Positions 9,244 through 17,723 of a stretch of DNA of 64,000 nt are shown piece after piece; position 1 is the stretch's first letter; every line of letters starts with the position of its first letter. Source of the stretch: Bacillota bacterium (GTDB taxonomy: Bacteria > Bacillota > UBA5301 > JAMCQP01); the NCBI GenBank assembly GCA_023381695.1, contig JAMCQP010000072.1, positions 1 through 64,000 on the forward strand, written 5' to 3'. A model generated the notes under the pieces. The model was not told where the DNA came from. It saw only the letters and a list, made by a program, of their open reading frames with translations, and did no database searches. A program made the position numbers and the translations under genes.

Positions 9244-10380
9244 ATGTCGGGCTATCTGGATAAGATGTTGGGCCACGTCAACGTTAACGGGAAGATCCTG
9301 AAAAGGGGTTTTACCACCGGCATGTGCGCGGCGGCGGCGGCGAAAGGGGCCACCATGATGCTTTTTGGCCGCCGGCCGGTAGAGGCGGTGGAGGTGGCCA
9401 CCCCCGCGGGAATCGCCCTCACCCTGCTGCTCCATGGGCAGGAGATCGAGCCGGAGTACGCCCGGTGCCATGTCCGGAAGGACGCGGGCGACGACCCGGA
9501 TGTGACCGATGGGCTGGCGATCTGGGCGGAAGCCAGGCCCATCCCTCAAGGGATCCATATTCAAGGCGGGCGAGGGGTGGGGATCGTCACCAGGCCCGGC
9601 CTGGCTGTACCCCCCGGCAATCCGGCCATTAACCCTGCGCCACTGCAGGTCATCCAGCGGGAGGTGGCGGGGGTTCTGCCGGCAGGATGTGGCGTGGAGA
9701 TCACCATCTTCGTCCCCCGCGGCGAGGAGGTGGCCGCCCGGACCATGAACGCCAGATTAGGCATCATAGGCGGGATTTCCATCCTGGGGACCACCGGTAT
9801 TGTGGAACCCATGTCCGAAGAGGCTCTCAAGTCCTCTCTGGCCCTCCAGATCTCCCAGGCCCTGGCCCGGGGTCACCAGGAGCTGGTGCTAACGCCGGGG
9901 CGGCAAGGGGAGAAGCTGGCGGCGGAAAGGTACGGCTTCCCGGCGGAGGCGGTGGTCCAGATGAGCAACTTTGTGGGCTTCATGCTGCAGGAGTGCGCCC
10001 GCCGGGGGGTAAGGAAGGTGCTCCTCTTCGGGCACCATGGCAAGCTGGTGAAGGTCGCGGCGGGCATCTTTCAGACCCACAGCCGGGTGGCGGACGGCAG
10101 GTTGGAGACCATTATCGCCCATGCCGCCTTGCTGGGGGCCAGGCCGGAGGTGATCGCCGGGATCTGGCAAAGCGCCACCGCGGAGGAAACGGTGGAGATT
10201 TTAAAGAAGAACAGCCTGTTAGAGGTCTTTGCGCAGATTGCCGCGGCGGCCAGCCGCCGATCCCGGGAATATGTGGAAGGGAAAGTGGCGGTGGGCACCG
10301 TCCTGGTCTCCCTGGCCGGGGAGATCCTGGGAATGGATGCGGCGGCCACGGAGATCTGGGCGCAGATTGCCGCACGGTAG
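9244..10380 (+). CDS. cbiD: Cobalt-precorrin-5B C1-methyltransferase CbiD
   Basis: This SAM-dependent enzyme methylates C1 of the corrin precursor in the anaerobic B12 pathway. The 378-aa protein has the CbiD N-terminal motif RGFTTGMCAAAAAKGA, the central TTGIVEPMSEEAL and the GFMLQEC/FGHHGKLVKVAAG blocks. Lengths of about 360-380 are normal. It lies 27 bases after cbiO and starts the continuous run of corrin-ring genes. Confidence 0.95.
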   Translation: MSGYLDKMLGHVNVNGKILKRGFTTGMCAAAAAKGATMMLFGRRPVEAVEVATPAGIALTLLLHGQEIEPEYARCHVRKDAGDDPDVTDGLAIWAEARPIPQGIHIQGGRGVGIVTRPGLAVPPGNPAINPAPLQVIQREVAGVLPAGCGVEITIFVPRGEEVAARTMNARLGIIGGISILGTTGIVEPMSEEALKSSLALQISQALARGHQELVLTPGRQGEKLAAERYGFPAEAVVQMSNFVGFMLQECARRGVRKVLLFGHHGKLVKVAAGIFQTHSRVADGRLETIIAHAALLGARPEVIAGIWQSATAEETVEILKKNSLLEVFAQIAAAASRRSREYVEGKVAVGTVLVSLAGEILGMDAAATEIWAQIAAR

Positions 10381-10453
10381 GTCAGAATGGCTCACGGCAG
10401 GCAGGGTTTCCCGCAAATACGCCGGGATGGATGATCGTAAGGGGGACGGTGGG

Positions 10454-11098
10454 ATGCCAGGGCAGATTCAGGTCATCGGCATTGGGCCTGGGGGAAAGGA
10501 TTATCTGGTGCCGGCGGCCGCCAGGGCGATTGCCGAAGCGCAGGTGCTGGTGGGCGGGAAAAGAGCCCTCAACCTCTTCGACTACCCTGATCAGGAGAAG
10601 GTGGAAATCACCGCGGATCTGGAGAGAGTGATCGCTTCTCTGCGGGCCAGGAAAGGGAGGCAGAAGATTGCCGTCCTGGTGAGCGGCGATCCCGGATTTT
10701 ACAGCTTCCTCGATTACCTTTTACAGCATATTCCCGCCCAGGAACTGGAAGTAATTCCGGGCCTGAGCGCGGTCCAGGTGGCTTTTGCCCGGGCGAAGAT
10801 GCCCTGGCACGACGCGTCAGTCTTCAGCCTGCACGGCCGGGACGGAGAGCGTCTTTTGCCGGCGGCCGTCCTTCCCGCGGTGCGGGAACGGGCCAAGGTG
10901 GCCCTGTTCACCGATGCGAGATTCCCTCCCCAGAGGATCGCCAGGTACCTTCTGGACCACGGGGTGAGCCGGAAGAAGATGCTGGTGGCGGAGGAGCTCT
11001 CCTATCCCACGGAGAGGTTTTTGGAAAGCGATCTGGCCGGAGTGGCCGACATGGCGGAAAATTTCAAGAACTGTGTGGTGTTGATTATCGATGACTGA
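10454..11098 (+). CDS. cbiE: Cobalt-precorrin-7 C5-methyltransferase CbiE
   Basis: This is a tetrapyrrole methylase of the class III fold. It begins IQVIGIGPGGKDY and has the GDPGFYSFLDYLL SAM-site loop and EVIPGLSAVQ. At 214 aa it is a stand-alone CbiE; in many bacteria the same function is fused to CbiT as CobL. Two in-frame ATGs exist. I use 10454 because AAGGGGG lies eight bases upstream and it places the GxGPG motif near the N-terminus; 10427 is possible. It overlaps cbiT by eight bases. Confidence 0.9.
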   Translation: MPGQIQVIGIGPGGKDYLVPAAARAIAEAQVLVGGKRALNLFDYPDQEKVEITADLERVIASLRARKGRQKIAVLVSGDPGFYSFLDYLLQHIPAQELEVIPGLSAVQVAFARAKMPWHDASVFSLHGRDGERLLPAAVLPAVRERAKVALFTDARFPPQRIARYLLDHGVSRKKMLVAEELSYPTERFLESDLAGVADMAENFKNCVVLIIDD

Positions 11099-11705
11099 TC
11101 GCGGCTGGGAATTTGCCACCCCCGGCATTCCCGATGATCTGTTCCAGCGCGGCCAGGGACCGGCCCGGGTCCCCATGACCAAAGAGGAGATCCGCTGCCT
11201 GGTGATCGGGAAACTTCGCCTGAAAAGCGACAGCGTGGTTTATGACATCGGGGCGGGCACCGGCTCCATCGCCGTGGAGGCGGCCTTGCAGGCCCGGGAG
11301 GGGCGGGTGTTCGCCGTGGAAAAAGAAGAGGCCGCCGTGGCGCTGATCCGGGAAAACTCCCGGCGGTTCGGGGTGGAGAATATCGCCGTCGTCCATGGGG
11401 AAGCGCCGGAGGCTCTTGACGGGTTGCCGCCGGCGGACAGGGTGATCATCGGGGGAAGCGGCGGGCGGCTGGAGGAGATTCTGAGAGTGGTGGCTTCCCG
11501 GTTGAAAGAAGGCGGCCGGATCGTGGTCAACGCCGTGACCATTGACACCCTGGCCACTTCCGTGAAGGTTTTGGAAGAGCTGGGGTTTGGGGAGGCCGGG
11601 ACGGTGAGCCTGACGGTGGCCCGCACGGAACGGGTTGGGGCGGCCAGGATCTGGAAGGGGCTGAATCCCGTTTGTCTGGTGGTGGGGGAAAAAGTAATGT
11701 ACTAA
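11091..11705 (+). CDS. cbiT: Cobalt-precorrin-6B C15-methyltransferase (decarboxylating) CbiT
   Basis: This Rossmann-type SAM methyltransferase methylates C15 and decarboxylates the acetate chain at C12. Motif I is VVYDIGAGTGSIAVEAAL, followed by VFAVEKEEAAVALIREN and a GGSGGRLEEIL loop. The family start GIPDDLFQRGQGPARVPMTKEEIR is well conserved. The 204 aa are of usual size. The ATG overlaps the end of cbiE, consistent with coupled translation of two enzymes that act in sequence. Confidence 0.95.
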   Translation: MTDRGWEFATPGIPDDLFQRGQGPARVPMTKEEIRCLVIGKLRLKSDSVVYDIGAGTGSIAVEAALQAREGRVFAVEKEEAAVALIRENSRRFGVENIAVVHGEAPEALDGLPPADRVIIGGSGGRLEEILRVVASRLKEGGRIVVNAVTIDTLATSVKVLEELGFGEAGTVSLTVARTERVGAARIWKGLNPVCLVVGEKVMY

Positions 11706-11747
11706 AAATGAAAGATTCCTCTGCGGAATCAGGAAAGGGCGGTTGAA

Positions 11748-12458
11748 ATGAAAGGACGGTTTTTCGGCGTCGGCGTGGGACCCGGGGATCCGGAACTGAT
11801 TACCCTCAAGGGGCACCGGGTCTTGGGGGGGGTGCAGGTGGTTTGTTCACCACGATCCGCCGCCGACCGGGAAAGTATCGCCCTTTCCATTGCTGGACGC
11901 TTTACCGGCGAGGGGTGCGAAATTATGGAGCTGGTCTTCCCCATGAGCAGGGATGGGGAAGCACTGGAACGCCGCTGGCTGGAGGCGGCCGGTAAGATCG
12001 GCAGCCGTCTGGAACAGGGGAAGGACGTGGCTTTCGTGACCCTGGGGGATCCGGGCCTTTACAGTACCTATGCCTATCTGGTGGAGAAACTGCGGGTGCT
12101 GCATCCGGAGGTGGAGATCGAAACCATTCCGGGCGTGGCCGCCTTTCTGGCCTGCGCAGCGGCCCGGAATACACCTCTGGCCCAGGGCCAGGAGAAGCTG
12201 GCCGTTGTTCCGGCCCCTGGGAACCCGGCAGATCTCCACCTCGCCTTGCAAAATTTTGAGAATGTGGTGCTGATGAAGGTCGCCCGCAATTACGATCAGG
12301 TGGTCCAGGTCCTGGAGGATCTTCACCTGAAGGACAAAGCTTTCTTCGCCAGCCGGTGCGGCCTGGAGGGAAGTTTTGCCACGGACGATCTGGACAGCCT
12401 GCTTGGCCAGGAGAAGGACTATTTTTCCATGCTGATCGTCAAGCGAGGCGGACGGTGA
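11748..12458 (+). CDS. cbiL: Cobalt-precorrin-2 C20-methyltransferase CbiL
   Basis: This tetrapyrrole methylase adds the C20 methyl to cobalt-sirohydrochlorin. It is 236 aa and starts GRFFGVGVGPGDPELITLKG. It has the VTLGDPGLYSTYAYL loop and ETIPGVAAFLACAA, all typical of CbiL. The ATG follows a GAAAGGGCGG site. After it comes a 70-base spacer with short tandem repeats before cbiF. Confidence 0.92.
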   Translation: MKGRFFGVGVGPGDPELITLKGHRVLGGVQVVCSPRSAADRESIALSIAGRFTGEGCEIMELVFPMSRDGEALERRWLEAAGKIGSRLEQGKDVAFVTLGDPGLYSTYAYLVEKLRVLHPEVEIETIPGVAAFLACAAARNTPLAQGQEKLAVVPAPGNPADLHLALQNFENVVLMKVARNYDQVVQVLEDLHLKDKAFFASRCGLEGSFATDDLDSLLGQEKDYFSMLIVKRGGR

Positions 12459-12513
12459 TGGCCAAAGGAGGCGGACGGTGCATGGTCAGCGGACGGTTCA
12501 TGGCCAAAGGAGG
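12448..12513 (+). repeat. Short direct repeats in the cbiL-cbiF spacer
   Basis: GCGGACGGT occurs three times (12448-12456, 12471-12479, 12489-12497) and ATGGCCAAAGGAGG twice (12458-12471, 12500-12513). The second unit contains a ribosome-site-like AAAGGAGG. This looks like a local tandem duplication of the translation-initiation region ahead of cbiF. Confidence 0.8.
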
Positions 12514-12528
12514 TTCACAGGCGGAAAG

Positions 12529-13284
12529 ATGAAGGTTTATTTCATTGGGGCCGGGCCGGGGGATCCGGAACTTGTCACTTTAAAGGCGGTGAAGGTTCTC
12601 CAGCAGGCCGAGGTGATTATCTACGCCGGCTCCCTGGTAAATCCGGAAGTCTTGTGTCATGCCCGGCAGATGGCGGAGATTTACGATAGCGCTCCGCTTC
12701 CCCTGGAGGAGATCATGGCGATCATGGAAAAGGCCATCGGGGAAGGGAAGACGGTGGCCCGGGTGCATACCGGCGATCCCAGCCTTTATGGGGCCATTCA
12801 GGAACAGATGGACTGGCTGGACCGGCGGGGGATTCCCTATGAAGTCGTCCCCGGCGTCAGCTCTTTTCTGGCGGCGGCGGCGTCCCTGAAACGGGAGTAC
12901 ACCATTCCCGGCGTGTCCCAGACGGTGATCATCAGCCGGCTGGAAGGGCGCACCGGTGTGCCCGAGAAGGAGGCGCTGGCTCTGCTGGCCCGCCACCGGG
13001 CCAGCCTGTGTATCTTTCTCAGCGTCCACCTGATCGGGGAGGTGGTGGAGGAGTTGAAGAAAGGCTATCCCGGCGATACGCCGGTGGCGGTGGTGGAGAA
13101 GGCTTCCTGGCCGGAAGAAAGGGTCCTGCGGGGGAGGTTGGAAGACATTGAGCGGCTGGTCAAGGAAGAAGGGATCCGGAAAACGGCCCTGATTCTGGTG
13201 GGAGACTTTCTTCTGGCCCAATCCCAGCCGTCGAAACTTTACCACCCCGGCTTTCAGCACGGGTTCAGGGGGAAGGCGGAATGA
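12529..13284 (+). CDS. cbiF: Cobalt-precorrin-4 C11-methyltransferase CbiF
   Basis: This tetrapyrrole methylase acts at C11. It has KVYFIGAGPGDPELVTLKA at the start, RVHTGDPSLYGAIQEQM as the SAM loop and EVVPGVSSFLAAAA. The VSQTVIISRLEGRT stretch is characteristic of the CbiF/CobM family. It is 251 aa from the ATG at 12529; a longer in-frame reading from 12478 adds only repeat-derived residues. It overlaps cbiG by four bases (ATGA). Confidence 0.93.
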   Translation: MKVYFIGAGPGDPELVTLKAVKVLQQAEVIIYAGSLVNPEVLCHARQMAEIYDSAPLPLEEIMAIMEKAIGEGKTVARVHTGDPSLYGAIQEQMDWLDRRGIPYEVVPGVSSFLAAAASLKREYTIPGVSQTVIISRLEGRTGVPEKEALALLARHRASLCIFLSVHLIGEVVEELKKGYPGDTPVAVVEKASWPEERVLRGRLEDIERLVKEEGIRKTALILVGDFLLAQSQPSKLYHPGFQHGFRGKAE

Positions 13285-14531
13285 AGCGGGTGGCGGTAAT
13301 CGCCCTGACCAGACAGGGGAGCAAACTGGGAATCCGCCTCCTGCAAAATCCGCCGCAGAACCTTCATCCCAACAGCCGTTTTGAGGTCGAGGAGATGGTC
13401 CTGTTCTTGCCGGAGAAATTTGGCGCCGGTGAAGAGATTTTTTGCGGGACGGCAGGTTCCGGCACGGTGCGGCGCCAGGTTCGCCTTTATGACCAGCCCC
13501 TTTCCGGCCTTGTTGGCTCTTTGATCCAGATGTTTGACGGTTTTGTGTTTATTATGGCCGCCGGCATCGTGGTCAGGCTCATGGCCAGGCACATCAAGGA
13601 CAAAAGAACGGATCCGGCGGTGGTGGTCGTCGATGAAGCCGGCCGCTTCGCCATCAGCCTCCTTTCGGGGCATCTGGGCGGGGCCAATGCCCTGGCCCGG
13701 CAGGTGGCGGCGGCCCTGGGGGCGCAGGAGGTGATCACCACCGCCACCGATGTGCAGGGCGTTCTGGCCATGGATCTGGCGGCCAGGGATTTGAATCTGG
13801 CGGTGGAGCCTTTCGCCAACCTCAGGCGAATCAACGCGGCCATTGTCAATGGTGAAGAAGTGGGGATCTTCTCGGAGGTCGATCTTTCCCATAATTTACC
13901 TGGAAATGATTTGCCCGGCAACATCAAGCTTTTTCCTTTTGAGGCCTTTTGGAGCTGGAAAGAGTTGAGTAGCGGGGAGAGGACGGCCAGCGGCGGTAAG
14001 GAGATCGGAAGAGCACACGTCTGACCGGCGGCCAATCCGCCCGGCTGGCTGCCGCCGGCCGGCCTGGAGGCGGTGGTTCTGGTCACGAACAAGAAGATGG
14101 AGATGGATATTGAACGGATCACCCGGCCTTTCCTCTTCCTCCGGCCCAGGAACCTGATCGCCGGGATCGGTTGCCGGAGAGGAACGGCGGCCGGGACGAT
14201 CCTGGCGGCGGTTGGCCTTGCCCTGGCCAGGGCCGGTCTGGCTGCGGCCAGCTTGAAGATGCTGGCCAGCATCGATGTAAAGAGCGCGGAGAAGGGTCTC
14301 ATCCAGGCCGCCCAGCGGTTGGGGATCCCTCTGAAACTCTTCAGTGCCCGGGAGATCCAGGGCCTGGAAGGCCAGTTTGCGGTCTCGGAATTTGTCAAGA
14401 AAACAGTGGGGGTGGGTGCGGTATGCGAACCGGTAGCCATGTTGGCGGGAGGGAACAGGACCCGGCTGGTGCTGCCAAAGATCGTTCACCAGGGAGTAAC
14501 GGTAGCCGTCGCCGAGGAAAGCTGTCCATAG
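13281..14531 (+). CDS. cbiG: Cobalt-precorrin-5A hydrolase CbiG, interrupted by adapter-derived sequence
   Basis: CbiG opens the delta-lactone of cobalt-precorrin-5A and releases acetaldehyde. The N-terminal part (13281-14001) holds the motif FIMAAGIVVRLMARHIKDK, the VVVVDEAGRFAISLLSGHLGGAN block and the TTATDVQGV block. The C-terminal part (14025-14531) holds LIAGIGCRRGT and SIDVKSAEKGLIQAA. Both halves are in one frame, separated by 23 bases identical to the Illumina TruSeq adapter (14002-14024), whose last three bases create a TGA. The true gene is therefore probably intact, and the residues around the junction are unreliable. The ATG overlaps the cbiF stop. Confidence 0.9.
14002..14024 (+). 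other. Embedded Illumina TruSeq adapter sequence (assembly artefact)
   Basis: Starting AGATCGGAAGAGC and running 23 bases to CTGA, this is an exact match to the start of the Illumina TruSeq read-1 adapter; the following bases diverge from the adapter. The reverse strand encodes the familiar contaminant peptide SDVCSSDL. It lies inside cbiG and supplies its apparent stop codon. Confidence 0.95.
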
Positions 14532-15253
14532 TCGGGATTGGGCCCGGGGATCCGGACCAGATGACCGTCAGAGCCCACCGCGCCATCCAGGAAGCGGAGG
14601 TGGTGGTCGGGTATAAAATTTACCTCGAACTCATCGGGAAATTGCTGGCTGGTAAGGAAGTTCACCGTTCGGGGATGCGGGAAGAGATCGAGCGGTGCCG
14701 GTTGGCCATTGGCAAAGCCCTGGAGGGGCACAGGGTGGCGGTGATCTCCGGCGGTGATCCAGGGGTTTATGGCCTGGCCGGGCCGGTTTTGGAACTCCTT
14801 GCCTTGGAACCTCCCGGACAGCCGAATCTGGAGGTGGAGATTATCTCCGGCGTCACGGCCGCCACCGCCGCTGCTTCGTCCCTTGGCGCCCCGTTGATGC
14901 ACGATTTTGCGGTGATCAGTTTGAGCGATCTGCTGGCCCCCTGGGAGGTGATCGAAGAACGCCTGGAGGCCGCGGCCCGGGCCGACTTTGTCACGGTGCT
15001 CTACAATCCCAAAAGCCATGGAAGAACGGAGCAGATCGCCAGAGCGAGGGAAATATTCATCCCGCACCGCGGCCGGGCGGCGCCCGTGGGGATCATCCGG
15101 AATTGCCGGCGCCAGGGGGAAGAAACGGTGATCACCGACCTGGGTGGGATGCTGGATCATCCCATCGACATGTTGACCACCGTGATCATCGGCAATTCAC
15201 GGACCTATGTCCAGGGTGGGTATCTGATCACCCCGAGGGGGTACCGGCTGTGA
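14423..15253 (+). CDS. cbiH: Cobalt-precorrin-3B C17-methyltransferase CbiH
   Basis: This enzyme methylates C17 with ring contraction. Core motifs are LSIVGIGPGDPDQMTVRA, VVVGYKIYLELI, VISGGDPGVYGLAG and EIISGVTAATAAAS, all diagnostic of CbiH/CobJ. The start is unclear. The core begins near 14516 with no start codon close by, and the nearest in-frame ATG is 14423, behind GGGGGTGGG. That gives about 30 extra residues and a 109-base overlap with cbiG, longer than usual. The end overlaps cbiJ by four bases. Confidence 0.88.
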   Translation: MRTGSHVGGREQDPAGAAKDRSPGSNGSRRRGKLSIVGIGPGDPDQMTVRAHRAIQEAEVVVGYKIYLELIGKLLAGKEVHRSGMREEIERCRLAIGKALEGHRVAVISGGDPGVYGLAGPVLELLALEPPGQPNLEVEIISGVTAATAAASSLGAPLMHDFAVISLSDLLAPWEVIEERLEAAARADFVTVLYNPKSHGRTEQIARAREIFIPHRGRAAPVGIIRNCRRQGEETVITDLGGMLDHPIDMLTTVIIGNSRTYVQGGYLITPRGYRL

Positions 15254-16044
15254 TTCTTCTTCTGGCGGGGACCGGCGATGGAAGGCTTCTGCTGGCCGGT
15301 TTGAAAAAAGACGGTTACCAGGTCATCGCCGCCGCCGCCACGCCCTATGGCGGGGAACTGCTGGAAATGACCGCCAGGACCATCGCCAGGCCCCTGGACA
15401 AAGATGATCTGCTGGCTTTGATCAAGTCGGAGGGAATTACCGCTCTGGTGGACGCCACGCACCCCTTTGCCCGGCGGGCGTCCGAGAACGCCATCAGCGC
15501 CTGCCGGGAAACAGGCGTCAGCTACCTCCGTTTCGAGCGAGAAAAGGTGCGGATCCCGGATCACCCCTTGATCCACCGCTGCCGGGACTTTCCAGAGGCC
15601 GCCCGAAAAGCCGCTGCTTTCGGCGAGGTGCTCTTTTTGACCACGGGCAGCAAGACCCTGGAGCTCTTCCTGGCAGAAGCCAGGAAGACGGGAAAAAGGG
15701 TGGTGGCCCGGGTGCTTCCGGACCCGGAAGTCATGGCCAGGTGCTTTGCCCTTGGTCTCCGGCCGCCGGACATTATCGCCATGCAGGGCCCTTTCAGTTA
15801 CCAGTTGAATAAAGCCCTGCTGGCCGAGTACCAGGCCACGGTCCTGGTCACCAAGGAGAGCGGCTCGGCGGGAGGGACGGATACCAAAGTCAAGGCCGCC
15901 CTGGCTCTGGGCATCCCGGTGGTCTTGATTCAAAGGCCGGAAGTGGAATACGGCCTGGTGGTACATGATTACCAGGGGCTCCGTGCGGCGCTCCGCTCAG
16001 GTGGTGAGCATCCCCGTAATGAGGTTGAGGGAGGCGGATTTTGA
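15250..16044 (+). CDS. cbiJ: Cobalt-precorrin-6A reductase CbiJ
   Basis: This NAD(P)H-dependent enzyme reduces cobalt-precorrin-6A. It is 264 aa, begins VILLLAGTGDGRLLL, and has VDATHPFARRASENAI, FLTTGSKTLELF, MQGPFSYQLNKALL and TKESGSAGGTDTKVKAAL, the conserved blocks of CbiJ/CobK. The GTG start overlaps the cbiH stop (GTGA). Confidence 0.93.
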   Translation: MILLLAGTGDGRLLLAGLKKDGYQVIAAAATPYGGELLEMTARTIARPLDKDDLLALIKSEGITALVDATHPFARRASENAISACRETGVSYLRFEREKVRIPDHPLIHRCRDFPEAARKAAAFGEVLFLTTGSKTLELFLAEARKTGKRVVARVLPDPEVMARCFALGLRPPDIIAMQGPFSYQLNKALLAEYQATVLVTKESGSAGGTDTKVKAALALGIPVVLIQRPEVEYGLVVHDYQGLRAALRSGGEHPRNEVEGGGF

Positions 16045-16050
16045 GAAGCC

Positions 16051-16443
16051 ATGAAGACGGGAATCGTCGTTTTGGGTCACGGCAGCCAGGCCAGGGTGGG
16101 AGAGGCCAACCTGGTGCTGGACAGCATTGCCGCCCTGGTTAAGGATTTGGTCAAAGAACAACTGGATCTGGACCTGGTGGAACCGGCTTTCATGAACCGG
16201 AAATCGGGGCGGCAGGGCCTGGGCGAGGCTATTGACAAGGTGGTCGGCGCCGGGGCCGGAAAGGTTATTGTCGTGCCGGTCTTTCTCACCAACGGCCTCC
16301 ACTTGCAGGAGGACATTCCGGTGGAACTGGCCCAGGCCAGGGAGAAGTACCGGGGAGAGGTGGAGATCAGGTTTGCCTCCCACCTGGGGGCGGACCGCCG
16401 GATAGTGGAGATCATCGTCGACCGGATCAAGGAGGCTGGCTAA
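16051..16443 (+). CDS. cbiX: Sirohydrochlorin cobaltochelatase CbiX (short form)
   Basis: This enzyme inserts Co(II) into sirohydrochlorin early in the anaerobic pathway, without ATP. The 130-aa protein is the short homodimeric CbiX-S type. Metal and catalytic histidines are in VVLGHGSQ (His10) and GLHLQEDIP (His84). It lies six bases after cbiJ and overlaps cbiC by one base. Its presence means the upstream AAA/VWA subunits are not strictly needed for early cobalt insertion. Confidence 0.9.
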   Translation: MKTGIVVLGHGSQARVGEANLVLDSIAALVKDLVKEQLDLDLVEPAFMNRKSGRQGLGEAIDKVVGAGAGKVIVVPVFLTNGLHLQEDIPVELAQAREKYRGEVEIRFASHLGADRRIVEIIVDRIKEAG

Positions 16444-17072
16444 TGGACTTTCTTACCGACCCTCGCGTTATTGAAGCCAGAAGCATGGAGATCATCGACG
16501 GCCTGTTGGGCGGAACCACCTGGCCGGAGAAAGAAAGGTCGATTATCAAGCGTATTGTCCACACCACGGGTGATGCTGGTTATGCCAGGCTGGTGGAGGT
16601 TCATCCCCGCGCGATTGACGCCGCCCTGTCGGCCCTGGGAGCCGGCAAGAAGATCATCGCCGATGTGCAGATGGTTAAGGCCGGGATTAGCCCGAGAAAG
16701 GTGGCCGAACTGGGCAGTGAGGTCGTGTGCGCCATAGATGAACCGGTGGTGGTGCGAGAAGCGGAAAAGACCGGCCTGACCCGGGCGATGCTGGCCATCC
16801 GGCGCCTGGCCGGGGCGATTTCCGGCAATATCGTGGTGATTGGCAATGCACCCACCGCCCTTTTTGAGTTGATGCGGTTGATCGAAGAGGCCCGGAAGGC
16901 CGGCCAGCCCGAGCCGGCGGTGGTGATCGCCACCCCCGTCGGTTTTGTGGGGGCCGAAGAAGCGAAACGGCTTCTGGCTCAGATGGATCTCCCTTATATT
17001 ACCGTTCACGGGACCAGGGGAGGGAGCACCATTGCGGCCTGCATCATCAATGCCTTGTTGTACATGCTTTAA
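16443..17072 (+). CDS. cbiC: Cobalt-precorrin-8 methylmutase CbiC
   Basis: This mutase moves a methyl group from C11 to C12 to give cobyrinate. The 209 aa include the catalytic His in RIVHTTGDAGY (His40), DVQMVKAGIS, GNAPTALFEL and the C-terminal HGTRGGSTIAA, all family blocks. It overlaps cbiX by one base (TAATG). Confidence 0.95.
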   Translation: MDFLTDPRVIEARSMEIIDGLLGGTTWPEKERSIIKRIVHTTGDAGYARLVEVHPRAIDAALSALGAGKKIIADVQMVKAGISPRKVAELGSEVVCAIDEPVVVREAEKTGLTRAMLAIRRLAGAISGNIVVIGNAPTALFELMRLIEEARKAGQPEPAVVIATPVGFVGAEEAKRLLAQMDLPYITVHGTRGGSTIAACIINALLYML

Positions 17073-17096
17073 CTCTTCCACCGGAGGTGCCAAAAG

Positions 17097-17693
17097 ATGA
17101 GACAGCGGCTGGAACGGGGACTGATCCAGGTATATACCGGCAACAACAAGGGGAAGACCACCGCGGCCCTGGGACTGGCCCTAAGAGCTTGTGGTCACGG
17201 TTTTCAGGTTTATATGATCTCCTTTCTCAAGGGAAGCAGCTATACCGGCGAACTCTACGCCGCCGCAAGGCTGTCGCCCAATTTGCGGATCGTCCAGTTC
17301 GGGAGGAATTGCCCCCATGCTTCCCTGATCAAGGAGGGGTTCATGAAATGTACCGGCTGCGGCGAGTGTTTCGTCAAGAGGGAGGAGATTACCGGAGAAG
17401 ATCGGGAGAAGATGGCCCTGGCCTTCCGCCACGCCAGCGAAATAATTCTGGGCGGGGACCACGATATTGTCATCCTGGATGAGATCCTGAACGCGTTTAA
17501 ATACGGCCTTCTCGAGGTGGGTGAGGTTGTTGGCCTGCTGAAAGGAAAACCGGAACACGTGGAGGTGGTTTTGACCGGCCGCGACGCGCCGCCGGAAATT
17601 ATCGAAATGGCCCATCTGGTAACGGAGATGGCGGGCATCAAACACCCCTTTAAGGATTACGGCATAGCTGCCCGCCGGGGGATAGAGTACTGA
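17097..17693 (+). CDS. cobO: Cob(I)yrinic acid a,c-diamide adenosyltransferase (CobA/CobO/BtuR)
   Basis: This enzyme transfers the adenosyl group of ATP to cob(I)alamin or cobyrinate diamide. It has the reversed-orientation P-loop GNNKGKTTAALGLALRA, VQFGRNC, and VILDEILNAFKYGLL with LTGRDAPPEIIEMAHLVTEM. At 198 aa it is typical. An internal cysteine group CTGCGEC (about residues 83-89) could hold metal or be structural. The ATG is preceded by GGAGG and follows cbiC by 24 bases. Confidence 0.93.
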   Translation: MRQRLERGLIQVYTGNNKGKTTAALGLALRACGHGFQVYMISFLKGSSYTGELYAAARLSPNLRIVQFGRNCPHASLIKEGFMKCTGCGECFVKREEITGEDREKMALAFRHASEIILGGDHDIVILDEILNAFKYGLLEVGEVVGLLKGKPEHVEVVLTGRDAPPEIIEMAHLVTEMAGIKHPFKDYGIAARRGIEY

Positions 17694-17723
17694 AATAGTT
17701 TCCGTGAAAGGAGGTGAAGATAG

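Noticed and set aside
13487-14489. Minus-strand frames reading through the cbiG break
   Set aside because: They contain the translated adapter (SDVCSSDL) and are artefacts of the embedded adapter.
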